From positions 31,958,066 through 32,022,065 of the forward strand of contig CM036765.1 of assembly GCA_020796225.1 (NCBI GenBank): 64,000 nt of DNA, read 5' to 3'. Position 1 is the stretch's first letter, and each line of letters starts with the position of its first letter. Shown piece by piece: positions 47,546 to 57,800 of the stretch. Origin of the DNA: Arion vulgaris (Eukaryota > Mollusca > Gastropoda > Stylommatophora > Arionidae). Below the pieces are notes generated by a model. That model ran no database searches and had not been told where the DNA came from. It saw nothing but the letters and a program-made list of their open reading frames with translations. Made by a program: the position numbers and the translations under genes.

Positions 47546-48404
47546 CTTGGTTTAAGCGAGCCGAGTTAAAGATTTTAGAACCTTTACATCTGCTTGGGGA
47601 CACTGAGCACTTATGGGTCTGCGCCAAGATCTATGACGTTTTTTCAGTAAGAAATAATCAATTAACCTATTTATCTTTGTTGAGACTTTGCTTTTAACCT
47701 GTACAAATTCATTAATTTCGTCTATTACTTCATTGGTAAATGGGTTTTATTTTCTTTTTATTTCTCAGCACCTTATTATATTTAAATCCAGCCCTAAGTA
47801 TGTGACTGATACCGCGAATAAATTGAAACCCACATTAGCGTTTGAAGTTCCGCATAATGGCACCTGTTTGTCTGCATCTTTTTGTGTTCTTTCAAAACGT
47901 TACGAATGACGTTCGTATCATGTGCTTACTAACAAAAAGGGAACGATCAGCATGAATGCCAGTCGACATCTGCTAGTGGAGACTGAATACCTACATCAAT
48001 GGGTTTTATTTGTGCTTTAGCGATGCGATGTCTGTTCATTACCAACAAACAAATAGGTAGATATGTTTGGCGCGTTCAAAATCGTAACGAATTTTAAAAA
48101 AATAGTCAATAAGTGCATAGAGGCTAGAGCTGCAAGGTGAAAAGAAACGGACCAAACCTGCATATGCCGGTCTCAACTTCTGTATCAATACACAAAGTAG
48201 TACTACAAAAATACATATATTTTTTAAGCAACTTTCTAAAGTTACGTAGATTAAAATATTTCTTGCACTTTAAAAATTATGTGCAGTAAAACATGGATAT
48301 ATTTTGTTTTAAGTCATTCAATTTAGCGCAGTTGAAATGGAATAGAAACATATTTTTAATTTGACCTGGCGTAGAAATATTTGATATGTGAAGCGGCACG
48401 TTAG
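47546..48404. other. Intergenic region upstream of the PRKAR2-like gene
   Basis: A LINE scrap at 47590-47630 (CACTGAGCACTTATGGGTCT) parallels 9155-9180. The rest is AT-rich and unrecognised. No clear TATA box is identified. Confidence 0.4.
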
Positions 48405-48412
48405 TGACGTCA
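48405..48412. promoter_or_regulatory. Consensus cAMP response element upstream of PRKAR2
   Basis: TGACGTCA, the full palindromic CREB/ATF site, lies 202 bp upstream of the presumed start codon. The sequence match is exact; function is inferred only from location. Confidence 0.45.
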
Positions 48413-48506
48413 AGATCGTGTGTAAGTTATGGTGAATGTTTTTTTTTCAATGGAGACCACCTTGTCGAGAGGAGCGCTAACAGAACACTGCTACATTCGT
48501 ACATAT

Positions 48507-48617
48507 ATGAAGACAATCCACTGTCACTATGTCTGCGATTTTGGATTAAATTGCTTGATTTGTGTTTGACTGAGTTTTAAGTATTATAGTGCAGTTTGTG
48601 ATTGCATGCAATCATGA
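48507..48617 (+). promoter_or_regulatory. Upstream ORFs before the PRKAR2 start
   Basis: One ATG at 48507 opens a 20-codon frame ending at 48569. A second at 48606 opens a three-codon frame whose stop (48615-48617) overlaps the main ATG (48614) as ATGA. The second ATG has a poor context (T at -3, C at +4); the main ATG has A at -3. Whether both lie in the transcript is unknown. Confidence 0.4.
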
Positions 48618-48860
48618 ATTTCGAGATTCCACCGGGATTGACCGACTTGCTTCAGGAATTTACTGTTGCTGTACTTAGAGCCCGCCCCACAAACTTGGAG
48701 GAATTCGCAGCACATTATTTCAATAGTTTAAACGAAAAGAAAAACGGACCATCAAAAAGTAGCAACGGTGGTCTTAGATTTCAAATTGGCCAAAATGTAA
48801 ATGTTTACAGAGGTGCATCTTTTGATGAAGATGACGACGCAACGTCTATACCAGAATTAG
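48614..48860 (+). other. PRKAR2 exon 1 (dimerization/docking domain)
   Basis: 247 nt, 82 codons plus one base. The donor at 48861 (GTAGGT) is preferred over GTAAAC at 48865 because it gives the phase matching exon 2. Confidence 0.9.
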
Positions 48861-51800
48861 GTAGGTAAACTAAACTTACTTAACTTCATACATCATATGT
48901 AACATTTGACATTGTTCTCGCTAAGAAACGGTTTATTTTATAATACTAGTTAATACATCTCATCATACTCAATATGGTAAAGAGACTGAAAGTAGAAAAA
49001 TAAATTAATATAAGCTAATAAGTATAATATCATATGTCGCTTGCCAGAGCAATGGTAAGTTTTTGTTATATAATTATATTTGCAGTCAATCTCTCAATCT
49101 CATTCTCTGACTCGCCTCTAAATAATCTAATATTGGCTAGAATACTTTTAGAAGTTAAAATGTATGTTTTAAAATAACTCTTTTTTAGTAATACAAAATA
49201 AAGATTAGTTAGTGGCTGTGCAGTGACACGAATATTCTATATGAAGATCATATCTTGCAGTTTATCTTAAAGGTTTTGTGTCAAGTTGGCATTCCTTACG
49301 TTTCCGTTATGGCGTTAAACCTTCAAACTTTTGTTTTTGTTCTCATAGTCATTCATACCATGTTTTGTTTCCTTCATATTTGATCTACTTTTCCCCGTGT
49401 TATGACACAGCATGATATCTGTAGCCGTCAGTTGACGGACGATACAATACTTTGTAGGTTTTTTTCTGGCTTGAACATTGCATATTGCCGCATGTCATTT
49501 TATTTTATACAATTTTTTTTTTCACCGTCTTAAGTCTATAGCTTACAGTAGGCTACAGTGTAGTTTTCAAGTTGAAGATGTATGTGTATCTATATCTCCT
49601 GATAGTATTTTTTTTATTCAATGAGATATAGTGAAATCCAAATAAATTAAAATATGTGATTTTTTTAAAATGTGCACTTTCCACATATTTTGAATTGTTG
49701 CATTACAATGTTTACAGTGTAACCCAATAGATGTGGTGGGCAATACAGTTGGGTTTGTAAAATCTTATCAGTTACCTATCCGTACAAATTTGTATCACGT
49801 TGGACAATGCTCCCACAGGTTATCGGGCAGTTTGGTTAGGGCTAATATCCCAAATTTATTAAAATTATATAGTTATAGAAACTGCAGTTAAAATCTGTTG
49901 TAGTGGTAAGAACTATGTCGCTATGTCAACACATTGTTCCATTTCCCCTAATTCTCATAGCCTTTTCAGACCCTAGGGTTATGAAGTCGACCTCACTTCA
50001 CATTTCTAGGCCTTAGTGTGCAGGAGGTATGAGGGCCAATTCCTTACCTCACATGGAGAACGTTAAGTGTGGGTTTGAACCCACAACCCTCTCGTGTCCG
50101 AGTCGATAGAAGAACGATTATACATTATGTTAATCTGTTCCACATGTTCCATTTAGAATAGTTAATTATGTTGTAGCCCTATCTGTCATTGGAAACAAAG
50201 AAATAAGAGAGAAGAGCATATTTTGAATGTATCTAGCACCATTTTGTTCCAAAAAAATAGTCCTACTAAGATGTCCATATTTGCATAATCCGATAAAGTT
50301 TGAATAATTTCTGACCAACATAACATTTTGATGATAATTTAATTGATTGCATTCAAGAGAAGTGAGGCTGCACATACTCTTAACCGTTACTATCATTGTT
50401 GTTGTCTGATAACATTTTGTTCAATACATACACTTCTGAATGAAAACAATTTGTAACTATGACAGAAAACATTGCACAATCTGTGTAGACAAATATCTTG
50501 CCTTCCAAGATGTGAAGCCATTACTTCAGTCCAAGAAATAACAAGTAAATAATAATAAGAATCCATTCAGCTCCCTCTGGAGCATGTCTTCAACAAACAT
50601 TTACCATGTGTTTATATCCGCAGCATCCTTTTGATATCTTTTAATGTTTTCTTAATCACCCCAATGTCTTCCATTAGTGATGTATGTTTCTGTTACTTGC
50701 AAGTAACTACTCCAATCTCATTACTTTTGCATTGAACACTCATTACTTATTGCCCATTTCTTTGTATCAGTTACTTAGTATTGCTAGCTATTAACTGTTA
50801 GCGACTTGTTGATAACGAGTTATAAGTTAACACTGATAACTATACAACCTGATTAGTATACTGGGGGTCTGAGGTAGCAAAATGTATTTAAAAGGGGTCT
50901 GCAGTAATGCAAAGTTTGGGAACCACTGCTCTATATTAATACATCATTTTCAATTATATTTAATGGCTACAAATTTACGGATTATGTTAATTGCTTTATA
51001 TTCAAATTTAGTAAACCAGAAGTAACTTATATTAACATACTAACTAAGACAAAACTAGTAACTGGAACAAAGCTGATAACGGGAGTAACTACTTTGTAAT
51101 GGGCTTTCAGAATGCTAATTTTATGCTGTATGAACATGCTGCGATTTAGATACTTCCATAATGCATTATAAAATGGGTTTTAAAGGCGAAGGATTGATTT
51201 CATTGCACCAGGTTTTTACTCCATATGGCTCGATCCCCTCTGCAGAAATGGCACGCCACTTGCTGAGAGTGTTACACAAACTATGTAGTTCTGGCAACAA
51301 TATTAGGGTCTCTTGAAAAAATGCACTTGTGAACAGAATGTGGTGGTCCGGATTCAAACTCACAACCTTCGACTTGTTAGGCAAGGGCATAACCACTTAG
51401 CCACATAGATCCTAGAAACAGATTCATAATAGAAATAGATCCACAGAAACATGACTTTATTTTGAAACACACCATAAGATCCTATCCAGAAAAAATAGGA
51501 AGGTTTTGTATGAGGGCAGGTATATTTTGTAAACTCCCATTTACATTTACTCAATGAATAGTGATCACTTAGCCAGTATTAGTTAAGTAATTGGTATACT
51601 TTGACTCGGTGTCATACTTGTTACTAGCAAATTCAGACAGAACCAGGTGTTCTAGTAATGGTTAGTTACTATTCATACATCACTAATATCCATTTCCAGC
51701 TCTGTGTTTTCCATGAGTTTTTTAGTCTTTCATTGTTTCTCTGCCTCTGTGTGCTTAAAAAAAAGTCACACATCGCTATACTTCTCCTTGAACGCTCCAT

Positions 51801-54800
51801 ATCGACCACTTGTCAACTACTCTGTGTGATTTGTATGTGATCTGAGCTTGAGCGATTGTACGTTGTGCCAGTTATGCACCTACAAGTAGGCCAGCACATC
51901 CAATTTCTGCGCTGCTTTTTATTTACTGGGGTAGCATCCCTAGGGCCTACATTACCGCCTCTAACGACATGCATTGCAGGTCACCATGGTACTATTCTTT
52001 GCTTCCATTGCAGGCCCCGGCACCACACAGGCGATTGCTATACTATTTGCTGATATTTTTGATGTACATGTATGTTCAACACCATCATCCTCTTTTTAAA
52101 CTCTTGTTTCACTAGTAATTGTTTATTTCTTTCAATGAATTCCTCATTAGCTACCTTGTCATTCCAATTCAACTCTTCTATTCTGCACAAGAACATATAT
52201 ATGAAGGCCTGTATCTTCTATGTGGGAATAATAACCGGTTTGTTTTTTAAGTATCAAATTTTGGAAATTCTGCCTTCTTTCTCATTGATAGTATATGTTT
52301 TTCCCATAACCCCTTTACAGCTGTTGTTATCCAATTCTATCTTTGTGTTAATTATTAGAAGTGAAAGATATAAACGAAAAACAAAATATATCTCAATGTG
52401 GCAAAAACAAAAATAATGACACCAGATTAAACGAACATGACAAATGATATTTTTGTCAATGGAGAGAAAGTAGAAAATGTGAACAGTTTTGAATATCTTG
52501 GTTCACTGCTAACAACAGATGGAAATGGGATGAAGGAAATTAAAAGAAGAACAAACATGGCTTTACAAAAATTAAACAACTCAAAACAGTATGGAACGGA
52601 ACTGATAAGAAAACAAAGATCAGAATACTAAGAGTATACATATTCCCAGTGGCAACGTATGGGTGTGAAGCATGGACATTTAATAGAGCAGTGGAAAAAC
52701 ATATATGTGCTTTTGAGTATAAGTGTTACAAAAGAGTCCTTCGTATATCTTGGACAGAGAAGAGAACAAATAAATCTATCCAGAAAGGTCAAAATGAAAG
52801 AAAACTGGCTGATGCTACAAATAAGAAAAGAAAATTGAGATATTTTGGACATATAAAAAGACATGAAGGGCTGGAGAAGACCCTCATGGAAGGAGGCATA
52901 CCGGCAAAGAGAAGAAGAGGAAGACCACGGAGAAGATGGATTCAGGATGTAACTGATAGTTTGAACATGACTGCTGCAGAGGCAGGACATCTGGCCTATG
53001 AGAGAGAAATTTCGGAGGACTGTTGAGGTGGCAAAGTTCTGCTCAGGACAAGCTATTTGATGATGATGATGATCTTTGTGTTTATGTCTCCAAGGCATAT
53101 CCTCACTTTTCCCTTTGTGATTTGTTCTAATATTATTGCACCATTTTTCTTGCACTGTTATTTCTTTAGCATGCGTTTCTTGCATAACACTGGATACTCT
53201 TGAACATTATATTCTTTTTGTTGGTTTTGAAGGTTGATCTATTTATTGGTGTCATTGTTGATCTTCTAAACATGCATTTCAAGATCAGAATAACTGGACG
53301 CTGACAACAAACGATAGAAGAAAACTAGTCACAACAGAGATGAAGTGTCTACGCAGAATGTTGGGTGTAACAAGAAGAGACCGGTTGAGAAATGAAGACA
53401 TCAGGAAAAAGTGGGTACAACATCAGTACTAGACTTCATCAAGAAACAACAAATTAAATGGTTCGGTCACGTAAGCAGATTACCATCAGACAGTGCACCT
53501 CAAAGAGCAATGCTGCTACGATACAATGGGTACAAAGCAAAAGGCCGGCCACGCAAAAGATGGACCTCAGAGATAACAGAGGCGACGAAAGAGACTATCT
53601 ACGAAGCACATACTAGGGCCCGTTTTAGAAATCTCTTCCTGACCTGACGCTGTGAGGCATACAGGATTCGAGAAAGAAAGAAATAAACAGCAGGATATGC
53701 AGGAAAAGATACACTAGATCGTCAACTACTAGATTGTAGAGCTGGGTTTGAAGATTGGTGTGACATGAAAAGAAAGTACGACATGTATACGAGTAGGCTC
53801 ATCAATCAAAATCGAATTGGTACGGTCAGTCGCTGGACATTGTTGGAGATATTGCGAAGGAGATCGGAGCACATATGGACATGTCCGGACATGGACATTC
53901 TAAACCTCCCTTTCTCATCACATACCCTAAAAATGATGACTGCCTCCTTCTGATATTGGTGATAAACTTTCTCTGTGTCATGACCTCATTCAACACCTCC
54001 ACATTAGTCATTTTAGCAGTCCATGGGATTCTCATCATTCTTCTGCAAAACCATATCTCTGTGGCACTCAGATATTTTTCGATCTGTTTGTTTATTGTCT
54101 GTCAATGACTAGCATCCGTATGTCAGTATTGGTTCTATGTAGTATTATATACGAGTATAGTAGGGAGGCCAAATAATACAGGACGAATAAATGTAGAAGA
54201 GGATGCCAGATTGATCGTTGCATCGTGGACAGGGCATGAAGGCCTGATTTTCTTATCAGTGTCCGTCGCCATACATGCATATCTTCTCCGACTTCAGAGG
54301 TACTTGTTTGTAATTTAGATTCTCAAGTATTGCTGTGACTTGATGTAACATATAGCAAGAGATTAAATATATGTAGGAAATAGGAACATGGTCGTCATGA
54401 CATACGGTTCGGGCCACGACATACATACTGTGTGTGTGTGTCATAAATACTGAAAGATAATGTAAAAAAAAAAAACCAGGTGAAATGAAAAACATTGAAA
54501 GTGAACAAACAAGAACAAATCGACATATAAAATATTTTGGGAACAAAGAAACACCAAAAACAGAATGTAATAAAAGTTGTAAGTGCACGATGGGAAGTTT
54601 GTTTCTTATAAATCAACTTGTGTCTACATCGCACTTTTGGGCATCATTAATTCATACTAGACAACACACACGAGACAACATGTGTTTTGCCATAAGTAAA
54701 CTGATTTATTCAAGTTGACGACGACATTTTCCTTGTCGAGTTGGTTTTCTATCCGTCAAATAGATTGTCGACCAACGACTTCAATACTTCTCTTACATAT

Positions 54801-57800
54801 CATTTAGATACAGTTTGACTAGAGGATTTACTTCTGAACTTAGTAGAAGTTGGGACCATTTTTCTGCACTCGTTTAATACAATATTTCCGCTCTTCACGT
54901 GCTTATTTGGTGTGTCCTGCACACGATTATCATAGTTGAACCTTGTATGCACCTGTTATTTTATGTCAATTATTGGCCATTGACCAGAACGCTGTTTGCA
55001 TTAGTAGAAAGCAGCTCTTGGTAGTACAGTTGGCTTGGTTTGACAGAAGTTGTATATTTGCGCATACATTTAATTTTGTGGTTTTTACGAAGGACTTAGC
55101 TATCAACGCTTACTTTTCATCCTTGAAATCTCAGTTGGAAAAGTAGGAAACAAACCCCCATTAAGACTGAGATCACAAAGTAAGAACTAGTGGGGTATGA
55201 AATGAGAAGTGCTAGCATGTCCAATATAAGCAGTCTTGTACATATCTTATTTGCAAGTCAAATTCTTCTCAAAGATAAAACAAGTGGCCAACTAGATATA
55301 TTTCTGTATAATTATTCTGTACTAGTGTGAGAGAACACAACCAACATATGTCCCATCGACTGGGATGATGATCGCAAGACCACTTTATCAGAGCAAACTG
55401 CTCGTGGCCTGCCACTGTCGAACTACTAAATGACTATTTACCTGAGATCTGCAAAAGAGTACCTGAGTTGCTGGTAACCAACATACACAGGCATCATGTG
55501 TCCCGACGTTTGGGGAGGTGTTCCACTTACCAGAATCGCATTCCTAGAAAAAACGTCTCAGGGTCTCAACGGTGCTATAGGTCACTTCTAACGTAGAAAC
55601 AACACAGGTGGCACCCCTTAGTCAGCGTGGAGACTGTCACAGACTGAGGAGGCGTACCCAAACATACATCGAAATGGAATGTGCAGGACCTAAAGACGTT
55701 TAGTAGCGCATCTTAACCGTTGTAGACCATATCACAACGTATTTGATCTATTTTGTTCAATTTATATACATACCACAAAGAGTGCTTAACAAGTTGGTAT
55801 TCTAGAGTCTAGAGCGAACACTGTACAAACAACATGCAAACAACAAATATGAGAGGAATGGACTGCTTCTAGTATGAAAATTAAAGCGGTTACAGCCGAC
55901 TTTCAATTGATCTAGGAGACTCTATTTGCTAGAGCATTTAACGTGTCTGACTCTCCAGTCTATGATGTAGAAGTTCAAATGTTTCTTGTTTCGTGATGAA
56001 TGGGTGTCATATATCATATACAGCTACTGCTTCCAACTTGTAGGCTTTACGTCGATATACTATCATGGAGGGGACTGCCTAGAGTAGTTGATAGTAGCTC
56101 TGCCTGCTAGCTGTGAGACGCCTCATAGCTCGGGTTCGAACCTACTGTCCGGCATTTGTTCGAGTCCCTGGTCTTACTCAGGACGATAACTTGAGTACCT
56201 CTGAAGTCGGAGAAAATCTGCCTGTATGGCGAGGGAATACTAATTACGAGTACATTGAGCACACGGCTGCCAGTGTAAAGTAATTTACAATGTGCACGCT
56301 GCTGCCATTGTAAGAAATTGGAAAAACGGATTTTCACGCAAAAATCAGTTTCAGAGATGAAACTTCGTTTGAGTTGAAAGCGAAAAAAAAAAAAAAAAAA
56401 ACTATCATGGAAATGCATGAGTTTGCAGTAACCATATGATTGCTTTCTAAAGTATATGCAGTGGAAATGTTAGTGATAGGTCAGTGGGATATACTACATC
56501 TGCTTAGCGACTACTGCCTGTTGAATGAGATCACGGGGTCAAAGGCTCATGGTCACGGCGGTAACATGAGCCAAGGTTAGCAAAGGGGCGCGCTAACCAA
56601 GACCCCGCCCCAACCTCCACGCGGTGACCCTGGAAACAGACTTTGGTTCCGGTCTGGCTAATGGGGGTAGGGATCGGGGAGAACTACTGGTAGTGGTAGC
56701 AGTGCAAGTACGAAAAAGAAATGCAGATCCATAGAACAAAATGCACACATCTCCTGGCCGATGTTCAACAAAATATAGCCCAAGTTTCTGAACAAAAAAG
56801 AAACGTCTCTGACATAAGCCCCACTCCCCCGGAATAAGGGCCGAACGCAAAACGTAATCTCCGGAGCAGGAGACTCCATACACGAGCTCGACATGTAAGT
56901 CAAAAGTCCCGCCACAAATTACCTGTTTCTCTGCCGACTGGTAAACATGAAAGGATGAGAGGTGCATCCAGTGACGAAACGTCTGCCCACGTAGGGCGAA
57001 ACTCGAAGTCCTGAGGAGGGGGCAAACAATGCCAGCTCGTGGGCAAGAACAAAGTCAGATCCGTAACGAATAAAAGTCTACCCTCGTGTCGGTACGAGGG
57101 AAGATTGCAGCTGGCTCCGCATCGGTGGCCTGGTGCAGATACATGTACTGGGCTTGGTTTGCCGAGCGCAAAACAAGTTGCGCGTTTTAGTGCATAACGA
57201 AACTACCCTCCCTGGGAAAAACCGTGCAAGATACTGTTGCGATAACAATTAACATCCCCGGAAGAACTGAGGTGGGTGATGCCTAACGGAACTGCCAGCC
57301 TTGGGACAACCGGGCAAGGTACTATTGAAGTCACAACTAACATCCCCGGAAGAACTGGGGTGGGTGATGGTGGCGAGCGCAAAATCCTCAGTTGCGTTGC
57401 TAGCGCGAATTGAAACGACCCTCTACATTGTTTGTGCTTGGCCCCAGGCCGGTGCCTTCGGAGGCTAACTGAAAATTGCCACGTACCAACGCGCGTCTAG
57501 AAAAGGCTGAGAATGTTCCTAATCTGGATCAAACTAAAAAATTAATGGTAAAGTAAGGTCGACAATGTAAAGATCTGACAGGCTGTCCGGGTTCGAACAT
57601 TGGCGAAGGCCGATACTTTACACGGCATTTTATACGAGTAAGACGACGTCCGAGGACAAGCTTATAAGCCCTGAGAAATGTTTCTAATCGGGAACGACTT
57701 CATAGTCAGAAAGGGCGTAACTCACTGTCTTGGCGTAGGTCACAAAGCCCAAATATACGGCAAAGCTGATCGAAAAGGCGAAGATCCGGGCCAACATAGT

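Noticed and set aside
56085..56150. tRNA gene
   Set aside because: It is the tRNA-like head of SINE family E, within a target duplication and followed by a SINE body and poly(A).
56593..56967. 124-residue minus-strand protein
   Set aside because: No family resemblance. The long frame is explained by the higher GC content of this block.
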